Assembly (NCBI GenBank): GCA_963969365.1
Contig: OZ017746.1
Location: 1,054,001 to 1,118,000, forward strand
DNA length: 64,000 bases
Direction: 5' to 3'
Origin: Asterochloris sp. CNOR1
Lineage: Eukaryota; Chlorophyta; Trebouxiophyceae; Trebouxiales; Trebouxiaceae
Shown here: positions 44,673 to 56,551 of the stretch, in pieces
How the letters are laid out: every line of letters begins with the position of its first letter
How positions within the stretch are numbered: position 1 is the stretch's first letter
Made by a program: the position numbers and the translations under genes
The notes under the pieces: generated by a model
What the model was told of the DNA's origin: nothing
Databases searched by the model: none
Seen by the model: the letters and a program-made list of their open reading frames with translations, nothing else

Positions 44673-47312
44673 TCAGCGCCCGGCTGATGCGGGCTCCTCC
44701 TCTGCGGACCCTTCTGACTCTGGGGTCATGCTGGCAAGGGCAGCGCTGCCAGGTGCAGCGGTGCCTGGTGGCGCACCAGCGACTGCATCAAAGCTGAGCT
44801 GGGCTGGCGCCATAGCCCCTGAGTTGTGTTCTGGCAGAGTCACAGGCGTGGCGCCAGAGGGCGGGGTCAGGACGGTGTCAATAACGTCGATGAAGGACTG
44901 CAGGCAGCATGAGATGGCCAGTGTCAGCCGTCTGCTCTCTTTGGGTGAGGGCAGCATGACCAGGCCATGTAAGTAGCATGCCCTCCAGATTGCATCGCTG
45001 TCAGCCGAAATAGAACCAAGTATTATGTGGCAATGTCGCTGTGCTGACAGGAAGACGTATGAGCAGGTGCTCTCAGATGGAACCTTCGAAGCAGGACAGT
45101 ACCTTGCACGCCTCGATGTCTTGGGTCACAATGCTGGCCGTCGCCCCGCCGCTGCTTAGTGAGAAGCTCCCATTGCTCCTACACAGCAGAGTCACAGCAG
45201 GGTCACAAGCATTAGGGCAAGGCAGAACCAGCTGCAGGAAGGGCATCTGGATGGTGAAGCACTTCGACAGCTGACACCTTGCGGCCAGTTGTCCCCTGCA
45301 GAGTGCTGCCTGTTGGTGCCCTCCCTAATGTTGGGCAAGTCCCATCGGTGCTTTTGCTTTTAAGATGCATTCCAGGGCGCCAGCAGATACAAAACCCACC
45401 CGTCAGAAGCTGGCACTGCGCGAATGGTGGCTGCCGGGGTGCTGCCTGGCGAGGTTCCCCACCCTGAGCTGAGCAGAGTGTCCAGGGTGACACCGCTCCC
45501 AAAGAAGGGGGTCGTCCAGATGGCATCAATGACGGGGACTGGGACCACAATGTGCAGCTCCAGGAGAGCCAGCAGCTGATCCGTAGGGATGGAGCTGAGG
45601 GGCGCCCCTGCACAGCCGAGGCAAGCACACAGTACGTGGGCCCCTGGGCAGCAGAAGTAAGCATGCAGTGAAGGGCAGCACCTGCCAGAGCGAACAGTGC
45701 TGAAAGCGACGGCAAGCACACAGTGAGCGCAGCCTAGGCCATCGAGGTTGGCAGAGCAGCCCCTGCCAGGCAAGCACACACATGTCCCTGAGCACATTCT
45801 CAGGCCCTAAACATGGGGTTCAGCATACGCTGAGCTGCGCCGCTGCTCTGGTGGCCAGCCAGTCTGCTGCACTCGCCTGTGCTCTGATAGATGGCAACTC
45901 ACATGCCAGAAGGTGCCGGCTGTGAACTGCAAAGGTACACCCATGGCCAGGTACCTGCCAAATATGTGGAAGGCTGCACAGCAGGTCTCTCCATGCAGAG
46001 CAGGGCTTGGATGCCCCAAGCATGTCACCAGTCTCAACACATTGCTGCTCCTCCGAGGAGGAGAGGCTCTGCACAGAAAGTCAGGCAGACAGACCCCTTT
46101 GACTTGTAAGGCCAGAGCCTGCATGCCCCAGGGGCCGCAGTGTGCTCCCCAGAACTCAGCCTCACCCTTGAGGAAGGTGGTGAAGGCGGCGTTGCTGGGG
46201 GCCAGCACGGTGGCCATGAAGCCTGGCTGGGCCAGCTGGAAGCCCAGAGGCGTTGCCTGAAGTGCGGCCAGGAAGCTGGTGAGGCCGCGGGCAGCCAGCA
46301 CCTGGCTGACGGTCTGGCAGCAGGGACAGCGGCCGCAGGTGGTCTGGCAGTACCCTGCATGCCAGCACGAGGTGTGACTGCTCTGCTGTCCACTGCAGGA
46401 GAGCTTCTCAGCAGGGGAGGGTGTCTGCAGGATGTTCTGCTGCCTGTGTACAGATCTTGCAGCCGGCGCAGGGGCTTGTGTGTACCCAATGAGGGAGCTT
46501 GCTAATGTGCACGGCTGGAAACTGGGCTGCATGCGATGTGTGCGTGGGGTGCTTGCTGGCTGCTGCAGGCTGCCATCCATCTTGCACCCTGTGTGTGGCT
46601 TGTCTGGCTTGCCCGGTGGCATGGGGCAGGATGTGCGTAGATGGCTTCAAGTCACTTCAGCTGCACGAGTTGGAAGCTGGGCCAGCCTCATACGCAGTGC
46701 AGTGCTGGCAATTACCCTCAGGCAGCTCCTTGACGCTGTTGAGCATGAACTTCTGGCCGCAGTTGCCAAAGTCGTGCATCTGGGCACAGGTGAACTGGGC
46801 GCTGGTGTTGCCCACGCCTGCAGTCCATGTGTAAGGGTGTCCCGCAAACACATGAAGCACAAACGCAGCACCCAGCTGGCGACCCTACTTGCCACACACA
46901 GGATGCATGGCAGCATTCCTCAGCTCTGCAGGGCAGGTCAAGGCTCCCAAGCAGCAGCTGCAGCGCCTCTTACCTGCAGCGCGGACATACACATCGCTGC
47001 ACTGACAGCTGGTGCCTTGAGTCACGTTCCCTGTGGAGTCTGGTGCATTGTTCCACTGTGCTGCTGCGGGGATGACCAGGCCTGCGTGGATCAGAATGCC
47101 TGTCACTTCAGAGGGTTTACTCAGCAAGGGACACTCTGTTTCAGCTCATCATTGAGGCCAGATCGAATGTTTGACTGACATGCCTCGCCTCAGATCTGAT
47201 GACTTGCAGCAGCTGTAAAGCACAGGCAGCCTCGAGATGCCTCGAGGCAAACCGGAATCACAGCCTCACCGAGAGCAACACAAGCTGTTGCCCCAGCTGT
47301 GGTGACCCTCAT
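44673..47312 (-). CDS. Secreted fasciclin (FAS1) protein with N-terminal Cys-rich module
   Basis: Start at 47312: MRVTTAGATACVAL joins GILIHAGLVIPAAAQ to make a clear signal peptide. Next is a Cys-rich region, CQCSDVYVRAA, FTCAQMHDFGNCGQKFMLNS and YCQTTCGRCPCC, with the spacing of ShK-like modules (C-x-D ... TCAQ ... C ... YC-x-x-TCGRC). Then one FAS1 domain: VSQVLAARGLTSFLAALQAT, FMATVLAPSNAAFTTFLK (H1 motif TVLAPSNAAF), LLALLELHIVVPVPVIDAIW, SNGSFSLSSGGATASIVTQD and SFIDVIDTVLTPPSG (H2). The tail is Ala/Pro/Ser/Glu-rich with no GPI-type hydrophobic end. FAS1 proteins mediate adhesion and wall/matrix contacts. Some exon borders between 45850 and 46150 are uncertain, because stop-free intronic sequence surrounds them. 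Confidence 0.85.
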
Positions 47313-47616
47313 GTTCAGCGCTGCTTTTCCAGCTCCTGTTGCCCACAGCAAGATGAGTAAGTGAAGCGCTGCTCACCACTATCTGAGATGCCCCTGACAT
47401 TGGACGCGCCAATAGGGTTTCATATATCATGTCAGCCTCACCGCCGGAGACAGCAAACTGAGAAGTTACATGGGTTCGTGTTCTCTAAACGAACAGGTGG
47501 GGGCCAGTGAGCAGCGTTCAAGAGGCATGCATTGGTGGGGTGTGGCGTTATGCAAAGGCATAGCTTTGCTCAAGTTGAGGAAGGTTTGACTGTAAGCCTG
47601 CAGGGCCAGGCCCTGC

Positions 47617-47814
47617 TCAAGGTTTGCACCAGAAGGCAGACCTGAAAAGCAGGAGGCACAGCAGCCACGGCGCATGCTCATCCCCCTGCATTGCCCGGAT
47701 CTCAATGCAGGGCCCTTGCCGCCCTGTGCAGAGGCAGAGACCCAGCAAATGCTCTCTAAGTATTCTCAGCTCGGCGTCGCTCAGCTGAGGAACCCTGATC
47801 CCAGCTGCCAGCAA
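47617..47814 (-). CDS. Short unassigned ORF
   Basis: Between the FAS1 start and the kinase stop. It encodes IRVPQLSDAELRILREHLLG, a convincing amphipathic helix, then a Cys-rich and hydrophobic stretch. A possible acceptor (CAGTAG) precedes it. It might be an exon of an unknown gene or an alternative 3' exon of the kinase. No family recognised. Confidence 0.25.
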   Translation of the reverse strand: MLAAGIRVPQLSDAELRILREHLLGLCLCTGRQGPCIEIRAMQGDEHAPWLLCLLLFRSAFWCKP

Positions 47815-47995
47815 CGGGGTTGCGCAGGCTAGGATGCCTCGCTACTGCTTGTTCGCGCCGGCCACTGCAGGGGGACCAGGGGGCTTATGCATTCTTTGCC
47901 TGAAGCCATGCTGCTGTGCAGCACTCCAACTCCCACGCAGTCAATCAGAGCTGCAAGTTGCAGCCAAGGGACCAGTGCCTGAACCCTTCAGGACC

Positions 47996-50900
47996 TCAAT
48001 TTGCAGATTGCACAGGATCTGCAGGGCCTTGCCAGCATGCAGCAGGCAGCTGCTTGCCTGACCACACCCAACCAACAACAACAACACAGCCTCACCTGCT
48101 GCGGCGCTCTGCTGCCGCTTGTCCGCGTGTATTGCGTCATCGATGAAGTCATCACTGTCCAGGGCAATGCGCTGAGAGCTGAGCGACTGCATTGCCTCCC
48201 GCACAATACGCTCCGTCTCCGCCATGCTCTGCAGCAGGAAACACAGGGACTGTCAGACAACTTGCCTGGGTTGTAGTCAAGTGGCTGTACGCTCTGAAGT
48301 GGGTCCAGCTTGGAGAAGCAAGTGTGCAGGTAGACAGCACATGCAAAATGAATGCAGCGGCCCGGTGATGGTGCAGCACGGGAGTGCAGGGACAACAACT
48401 CGACATGTTTCACAGCAGGCTGGCAGCCATGCTGTGCGTACAAGTGGCAGCCATGCTTGTGCATACAGGACGGTCTGGCTCGCAGCCATGCTGTGCAAGC
48501 AAGACGGCCTGGCCAGCACCAGTTCCCCTCAAGAAGCCTGCAAGTTAGGCCCTGGCAGCCAGGGACTGAGCAGACACCAAATAGCCTCGGCCGCCAGCAG
48601 ACCACCACCAGCCTGTCTGCCTGCCTCTTGACTGTGCAAAATTCCCAGTGGCAGCACTGCGGCCCGCTGCCATGCTCGGCCTGGCCTCTCACCTGCACGC
48701 CTGGGGGATACTCCCCAGCCTCAGCCTCTGCCACCAGGCGGTCATTCATCTCGCCCACCCCGTCTGGCAAGTCCGTTTGGTACCTGCTCATGGTGGAGCA
48801 GCAGCCATGAGCAACTGCTGACGGGGCACAGAGCCCACTGTTCTTACAGCTCACTGTGAAGCAGCACAACCCGCCTGCCGATTGATGCAGCAGCGCAGCA
48901 AGCTCTGCAGCAACGCTTGGCATTCACTAGAGGCAGCAAGTCTCAACTGAGCCCAATATTTGGAGCTAAGCGGGATGCTGTGAAAGTCCACTGACTGCAC
49001 ATGCAGCGCGAACCCCAGGTAGCAAGCATTTGACAACACAGCTCAAATCAGCCTGCAGCTCTCTTACCAGGGGTGTTCCAGTATTTCAGGAATGCTGATA
49101 CGTTTGTTGGGGTCTGCCACAAGGATGCGGGCCAGCAGGTCCTTGCAGGCGTCCGACACTCTTATGTGGTTGGGGAAGCTGTACTCCACATTCAAGATGC
49201 GCTGCAGCACAGGGCAGGACCCAGTCAGGCAGCAGCACCACAGATGCCGTCAGGGTGTGGCCGCAGAGTCTGAGTACCCCTACCATCCAGGTCACCACAA
49301 CAGGCCTAATGGCCTTCTCATGCAGGGATGGGTGACGTGGTGAGGCGTGGCTGGCACATTCATGATGCTGGGGTGAGTCAGGCGACCTCAGGGCAATAGA
49401 CCGTCCAATCTGGCAGCTTGAGACTGCTCACAGGCTGCAGTGAGGTTGACTGCTGTGTCATGCAAACAGGCAGGTCAAGCTGAAACGCTCAACCTGGGCA
49501 GAATCTGTGTGAAGGCTGTGTGCTGGCAGCGCTTGAGCAAGCAGAAGAAGTGCAAACGGAGTGTGGACAGGATATGTGCAGGACAGCTGCAACCCAAACG
49601 CAGTCTCACCTGCAACATGACATGCATTTTCCGCGAGGGCTTCAGCCGCTCATCCTCCGGCCGCCCAAAGGGGTATGCAGCTGCTAACATAATGTATAGC
49701 ATCACCCCACAGGACCAGACGTCTGCAATCTGCAGGTCACAGACGAGCAGCTTTGGACCAGCGCATGTACAGCATCATGCTAGTGGGTGCGCGTCTGAGG
49801 ACGCATTGGCTGCGTTTCGGCAGTGCAGGCACTCTGCGCAACATGGTTTACTTGTGAAGAGCCCTTGCAGCCTGCTAGTGCAGCTTCCACTTCAGTTTGC
49901 TGGTTTCAGCTTCCACTGCAGCTGCATCTGCTGCTGCATGGCCGTCTGCACTCGGCCTGGCAGCACCCACCTTGCCATCATACGTCTTGCCCTTGGTCGT
50001 GAGGATGACTTCAGGGGCAAGGTATGCCGGGGTGCCCACCCTTGACCCAGGAGCTGACTGAAATTTCTCATGCTGCAGCACAGACAGGACTGTCAACTCC
50101 ATGCGCCTGATTACCACGCTGCCTGCTTCATGCTAAGGCCAGCGCACTTGCGGGCTCTATATGTTTGCAGGTGGCGCACACTGAGGTGCCCACCTTTGAG
50201 TACCCAAAGTCACAGATTTTGATCAGCGGCCTGGTAGTCCCATCAAGGAGGGTGTTCTCCAGCTTGATGTCCCTGTTGGCAACACCCTGCAGACACAGCA
50301 GCAGGGTTGGCAGACTGAACAGGGACACACACCTGGACGGTTGCAGCAACCCTGCACAGCTGTCCCACATTGCTTTCACATGCCTTGTGAGCCCTGCTCA
50401 CTACTACAAGAGGCCTGGCAGCAGGCTGCATGCCCCTGCCAGCACCCCAGCCTGCCCAGACCTAGCTCTGTTGCCTGGGACAGTGGCCAGCGTCCCTGCA
50501 GCTGGCACACTGCCTGCAGGCTCACCATGCGGTGGCAGTAATCGATGGCAATGATCAGCTGCTGGAAGTACCAGCGCGCATCTGCCTCCGGCAAGCCCCT
50601 CTGGCGCACTACCAGCTGGAACATGTCGCCCCCTGCTGCATATTCCATGGCGATGGCCAGAAACTCCGGCGTCAAAAACACCTAGAGGCAGGGAGGTGGG
50701 CAGGCTCAGGGACCCAGGTAAGCACCTCTGCAGGCAGGGTTCTGCATGGCTGGTGGGCAGCAGCTGGACAGGCATGCGCGTCCTGTCGTACCCCACGATT
50801 TGCTATTTGGTCCTGAAGTGCTGCTGCAATCCAGGCAGCAGCAGAGACAGCATGGGAGTGCGCCAGGGGTGCAGCAGTCTGTGCAGGCAACTTTTGCTAG

Positions 50901-51320
50901 CAGCAGTGCTGACCTCCTTGAGCTCCACAATGTGAGGGTGATTCAGACGCTTGTGATTCAGTATTTCCCGTTCCACATACTTGGAAATCTGCAGCGCAGC
51001 AGATTGCAGTTAGGCACCCTGCCAGACAGCAGCACATCCGGCTGTACTTCAGGGCAGACTGCAAGGCATTGCAGCCCACCTTGTCGCCTCTTTCAATGAA
51101 TTTGATTGCGACCTGTGTGTTGGACTCCGTGTCCAGTGCCAATTGCACAAAGCCAAACGTCCCCTTATTCAAATCTCTCAGCTGCATGGTAGCATGTGAG
51201 CGGGTGAGGAAGCAAGCCAAGGAGCCTGGAGCATGTGGGAGGCTCTGCTCCCAGTCCCACCTTCTGATACCGAGTGTTGCCTGCCAGGGGCTCCACAGCC
51301 CTCGAGTTCCTTGGCTGCAT
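47996..51320 (-). CDS. SnRK2-type Ser/Thr kinase, copy A
   Basis: Exon 1 (51261-51320) encodes [20 protein letters not shown] and splices to [17 protein letters not shown] (Gly loop). Then [11 protein letters not shown] (ATP Lys), [55 protein letters not shown] (catalytic loop), [10 protein letters not shown] (DFG), [20 protein letters not shown] (activation and P+1 loops), [60 protein letters not shown] and an acidic tail [26 protein letters not shown] and the acidic tail are SnRK2 features; in Chlamydomonas relatives act in sulphur limitation and stress. The catalytic His of HRD is Asn. I end it at a TGA at 47996 after a last splice at a GTGAGG donor; without that splice the frame stays open to 47941. 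Tandem paralogue of the gene at 52037-55287. Confidence 0.9.
48417..48512. repeat. Minisatellite, three units, in a kinase A intron
   Basis: Three units of GGCAGCCATGCTGTGCGTAC type (GCAGCCATGC(T)TGTGC repeated at about 48424, 48448 and 48482), slightly diverged. Intronic. Confidence 0.7.
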
Positions 51321-52036
51321 TGCTGCAGCCCGCAGCAGGCTCCACCTAGCGTTCTGGGCTGCTGATTGGCAATTGAGCTGTCAGCTTTCAGGGGATGGGT
51401 GATTGACAAGCGCACTTGGAAGAGCCCTCGTTTATGCCCAGTTGGCTTTGTCGGCCTGACCCCTGGATGAGTACCCTCAACACGCTTTACGAAGGACAAT
51501 AGAGCTTGAGCTACCTGAGGTGACGAGTGCTTTGTTGCCTGTCCTTGAGCAGCAGGCCCCCTAGGGTTCCCCTCATACCCTTCAGCTGGTGAGCAGACAT
51601 CTTTTCCTTAAACAGTGCTGCTGCGTCAGCAACAGGCAAGGTTGGCCTGTGTGCTGCTCATTACAGCAGCTTGAAACAATGCTGAGCTGCACACAGAGCA
51701 ACTTCAGTTGAATCAAGACAAAAGAGTCGACACCGGCAGCAAGGAGAGTGCATCTGGTGCAGCAGATGGGCCCAAGCACCTCTTGCCTGACCAGCATGGT
51801 GCGGCTCAAGTGGAGATGCACAAGACAGGACCTTCGGTCTTCACGTGCGCAGCCACAGGACGTGGGCCTGCTGGTGGTCTGACACTGAAAGTCATATGGA
51901 GAGGTCTGAATTTAGGCTACAGAGGCAGGCCATCATGGGTGTGCACAGGGACAGTGCTGTGTGCTCCAAGCATGGGGGGGTCACTGACCCCGAGAACGGG
52001 GGAGCGGATGGCTGGGCAGGCTGACTGACGGGGGCC
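51321..52036. other. Region between tandem kinase genes
   Basis: Promoter side of kinase A and 3' side of kinase B. The stop-free stretches show no recognisable protein and no long repeat. Confidence 0.5.
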
Positions 52037-55000
52037 TCATATGCTGGCGCCCATGCCCCACTCGTCAAAGCCTGAGTTTTCATAGTTCTCTGCGTCCATG
52101 GTGTCGTCAATGTACTCATCATTGTCCCACCCCTGGGGGCCCGCTGGCGGCGTCTGCGCTTCCCGCACAATGCGGGAGATCTCCTCCAGTGTCTGCACAG
52201 GCAGCCAGACAATGAGCAGGCTGCTTGCAGACCCAGGCGAGCAAGCCTGGAAAGCCCGATCAAGCCTGACCACAAGCCTCAGTTGTTCCCCGAAGAACGC
52301 TGGGAACTGCCGGACATGTCTAGCAGCCAGGAAGAGGTGCCTCAACAGGTACAGAGAGTTGCTGACTTGCTGTTCAGGTAGGCCTAGGCCAGCAAAATTG
52401 TCTGCCATGCTGCAACTTAGATTAGCGCCCCTGCTACTTGCACCCAGAGTGCAGCCAACCAGAGGGGCCTTAGCAGTCCTCCCACGATGCCATAGCATTT
52501 TGATGCCCGTGGTCATGAGGTTCAGAAGCTCCTTCAAGGACCCCCAGCACGCAGCAGGCCAGGCGCTAGTGCCTCAGGACCAGGCAGACCTCTCAGCTGA
52601 CCTGAAGCCCGCTGCCAGGCATGGGCAGGTTGTCATTCATCTCCGCAACGCCAGGCGGCAAGTCCTTGCGGTACCACACGTGATCCTGGATCTGGGGGAC
52701 TGTCATGCGCTTGGCCGGGTCTGGCACCAGGATCTTGGCCAGCATATCCCGGCACTCCTTGCTGGCCTTCACGTGGGGTGGGAACTCATACTCCACCTTC
52801 AGTATTCTCTGCAGCAATGAAGAGGCGGCGCAGTGTGAGCAGCTGCAGAGCCAGCCTGCTCAAGTCAAGCAGGCTGATTCGCTGGGACGTGTCAAACTGG
52901 GGTTCTGAGACATGGATATCGGGACACAGCGGAGATGTGGCAATCAGAGACGGACCACATGGCAGCTGACCCAAGCTATTGTGTGCATGTGACTTGGCAA
53001 CAGAGAGCTGAACCAGCATGAACCCCACCCCTGCCCTGAGCGTCAGGTCAAGCTGCTGGCAGCCACAGCAGGCCCCCACCTGAATCATTTTCTGCAATTT
53101 CTGGTTGTCATGCTTGTCCTCTGGCCGCTCGAATGGGTAAGCGCCCACCAGCATGACGTACAGCATCACCCCACAAGACCAGATATCTGCAATCTGCAGC
53201 AGGCCACGCAAAGAGGGGGTCAACATTTGTGTCCCAGAGAAGGTGGGCGTGCAGATGCCCGGACCTCATTCAGAGCCCAGGCCTGACGGCTTGCTGAGGC
53301 CACACCCACCATGTTGGCCGTCTGAGAACTGCTGCAAGCTCATTCAGGCTTGCGCCTAGCCTGGAGAGTGGCAGGCATCGACCAGCAAGCCTGGCAGGTG
53401 GCCACTTGAGACTGCTGCAAACAGGCACCAGCGGCACACCTTGCCATCGTACGTCTGCCCCTTGGTGGTCATGATGACCTCTGGAGCAAGATATGCTGGC
53501 GTCCCCACCCTGCTGCCTGGCGCGGACTGGAACTTCTCGTGCTGCAGCGCAGCAGCCAGACGGCGTGAGTGCTTGCCATGGCATGTACACAGATGCTGGG
53601 CAGGGAGCGCAACACGCCATGGCAGCAACAGTGTGCCATGCCGGGGTACCTTGGAGTAGCCAAAATCACAGATCTTCAAGAGCGGCCGCGGGCTGCCATC
53701 TAGCAACGTGTTTTCGAGCTTGATGTCACGGTTTGCAACACCCTGCGGCAGCAGCACAGCTGTGAACTCTGCTGGTCCCATCGTGACAGATTAATGCTGA
53801 TGAGCCATCTGCCTTCCCGGCTTGCTTTACATGCAGCTGGCAGGCAGCGCTGCCCAGCAGACACGGCTTGACCCCCACACAGCTGGCGGCGCTAGCCATC
53901 GTGTGAACAACATGGGTGCTGCCCTATGCACAGAGAAGCTGCACTGCCCAGTAGCCAGAGCTTCCCCTTCATGCTGGAGAGGTGGCACACAGTGAGGCTA
54001 CAAGTCAGAGACGGCCGTCCAAGCACAATAGCACAGTACTGCCCAGAAGCCATGCTGGAAGTGATGCGCTGTCTTCCACCGCCATTTTCAGATTGCAGCT
54101 GGCTGAGCAATCCTCATGCAGGAAATCCAGCAAAGTGCACATCTTATTTCTCAAGCTGGCAGGCAAAAGACAGCTCTTATGCTGCACTGCCCACTATTCT
54201 GCGGGCCCCCATGGAGAACGCAGTGCGGCAGGCAGGTCACCATCGCATGTGCCACATGTGCCCATGCACATGGAGCTAAGCCGACTGCCCTGGGAACCAG
54301 AGCTCACCATTCTGTGCACATAGTCCACACCCACAATGAGCTGCTGGAAGAACCAGCGTGCCTCGCTCTCTTTCAGCCCGCCTTTCCGCACAACGTGCTC
54401 AAACATATCCCCCCCTGCTGCATACTCCATGGCGATCGCCAGGTACTGCTGCGTCAGAAACACCTGCATGGCAGGCAGCGGCAGTTGCAGCAGGCGAGCT
54501 GCGCCTTATGAGAGCACAAACAGGCAGGCCACTATGCCCATGCTGACAGGGCCAGCAGCAGCTGTATTGGGCAGGCACTGGCTGCACGGCCCAAAAGACA
54601 GAGCAGACTGCACTCAGCTTGTGCAGGCAATCCGCGCAGCAGCAGGCAGGTAAGCACTGAGCAGCTGCACGCCACCCAGTGAGCACCAGAGTGTGCACAA
54701 GCCGGCTGCTGACTGTGTCACAGACTTGCATCAGCTGCAGCACTGCTGGCAGGAGCAGGCTGGCAGCGCACCTCCTTGAACTGCACGATGTGCGGGTGCA
54801 TCAAGGACCTGTGGTTCATGATTTCCCGCTCCACATACTTGGTGACCTGCAGGCACCAGGCCGGAAGTAAGAAGGGCCGGTACATGACGGGCCTGCTGGT
54901 GCAGCTTTGGGTGCAGCAGCCACTGCCTGGCTGACTGAGTAGGGAAGCATGTCGTCAGACCCCAGGCCTGGCTGATTGCAGCTGTTCCCTTTGCAGGGGA

Positions 55001-55287
55001 GCATGACAGGGCGTGAGCACCTTGTCTCCCCGCTCAATGAACTTGATGGCCACTTGCTGGCCGGTGCTCTTGTCTAGCGCAAGCTCAACAAAGCCAAATG
55101 TGCCGCTGTTCAAGTCCTTGATCTGCAGGCGAGCACACATGGAGCTCAGCACTGTGACAACGCCCTACAACATGCATCCAGTAATGATGACAGCAATGGG
55201 GCTGCAGGCAGCTGCAGAGGGGTGTAGGCATCCTACCTTTTGGTATTTGGGATGTGACTGCAGCGGGTGGGTCTTGGTCTCTGACAT
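52037..55287 (-). CDS. SnRK2-type Ser/Thr kinase, copy B
   Basis: Exon 1 near 55287 encodes [17 protein letters not shown] and splices to [17 protein letters not shown]. Then [154 protein letters not shown] and a highly acidic C-terminus ([20 protein letters not shown] to EWGMGASI). Exon borders match copy A one for one, so the pair arose by tandem duplication of a whole gene. The N-terminal tail, the acidic tail and the intron sequences have diverged fully. Like copy A it has NRD for HRD and Asn for the first Gly of the Gly loop, so both are ancestral traits of the pair. Confidence 0.93.
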
Positions 55288-55479
55288 GCTGCCTTCCCCT
55301 ATTCACAGTTCACTGCTGGCAAGCGGCAGGCCGCGCAGGGCACTGTCAGCAGGCACCCTGCAGGAGTGAGGAGGCTGCAGCGGGGCCCAGGTGTGCCAGA
55401 AGTCTGCAGGCTCTTGACCCCCCTGCTGCAGGGCAATCCTGTATGACAGACAACCTCACCTGATGCCCTGCTCCTAGCA

Positions 55480-56286
55480 GAGGTTCCGGCAGATAAGCTG
55501 TACGCCGTAGAAATCACTGGCAAGCACGTCGCCGCTGTCGCGGGTGTGACCAATCTTAAGGCTGATGTGACAAACTGCTGCTGCTCAGCCTCAAACTGAC
55601 CAGATGCTGATTGCTGGCAGGTGGAACCTGGGCTCCAAACTTTGCAGGCAATACACTATTTCCTTTCTTCTTTGCACCCAATCTTTTAAGAGGCCCTGGT
55701 GTGCCCGCTCCCCTGCTCGAGCAGATCATGAGGTGCTTCTAGACCTGCTGGCCGCGATCTCCAAAGCCAGTGGGCAGGCTTTCAGACCTGACGGTACTCG
55801 CAAAACCAGCAGCTACTGTGCTGCATGAGTTGGCGTACTAGTTTGCGATCCTTAGATGGCAGGCTTTGAGGTAGATCATTGCTGCCTGTCCCTATGTATT
55901 TTGCAGATGTTGCAAGGTCTGCCGAATGCCTGGTGGACCTCAAGCAGCCCTGCAGCTCTGAGCTGCTTCAGCTATCTGTAAGCCGAGCCTAGACTCACCA
56001 GGCAGTGCCTGGGCTACTTTAGCCTGACTTGTTGCAAGCAACCTCAGGGTCAAGGTACTGTGTCGCAGTGGAGCAGGTATGCGACACAGCATACACAGGC
56101 TGACTTGACTTGATGAGACCAGTGCGGACCGTGCCAAAGCCTTTGCAGACTTTTGTGCTCGGCTCAGTGGGCAACTTCAAGGAGGCATTGGTTTCCTGTC
56201 TGCTGCAGATATTGCTCCCAAGGTGCCTAGATGCACTTGAGTACTCACTCACACCCCAGCACCAAAGCTTTTCAGCCTGTTCTTGA
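55480..56286 (+). CDS. Unrecognised small multi-exon gene
   Basis: Splice sites and phase support a chain on the plus strand: DKLYAVEITGKHVAAVA (55490-55555), HEVLLDLLAAISKASGQAFR (about 55725-55793), DVARSAECLVDLKQPCSSEL ending at TCT|GTAAGC (55908-55979), and TFVLGSVGNFKEALVSCLLQ after TTTGCAG (56150-56286, stop TGA). The middle join gives FRPDDVARSAECLVDLKQ across a phase-1 GT-AG intron and is the best supported; the first join is weak. The product would be helical, about 130-150 residues. No family recognised and no start codon is certain. Confidence 0.4.
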
Positions 56287-56551
56287 GCTGTGGCACACTA
56301 CATCAAGTTCAGCAAGGATTTTAGGGCTCAAATGTGTTATAGCATACTCCACGAATGCTTATCAGCTGCAGAGCACGTCACCGCATTCAGAGTAGGCCTG
56401 CTTGTACATGCTACTCACATGCTTTAATGCGGGACCTGCCTCGACCAGCCAGCTCTTGGCAGTGGCTCCTCCTGCACTAGGTACGCTGCACTGACAGCAT
56501 GCCCCAGGCTTCATCACCACATGGGGGAAGCGCCCAGTCTAAGGTTTCAGA

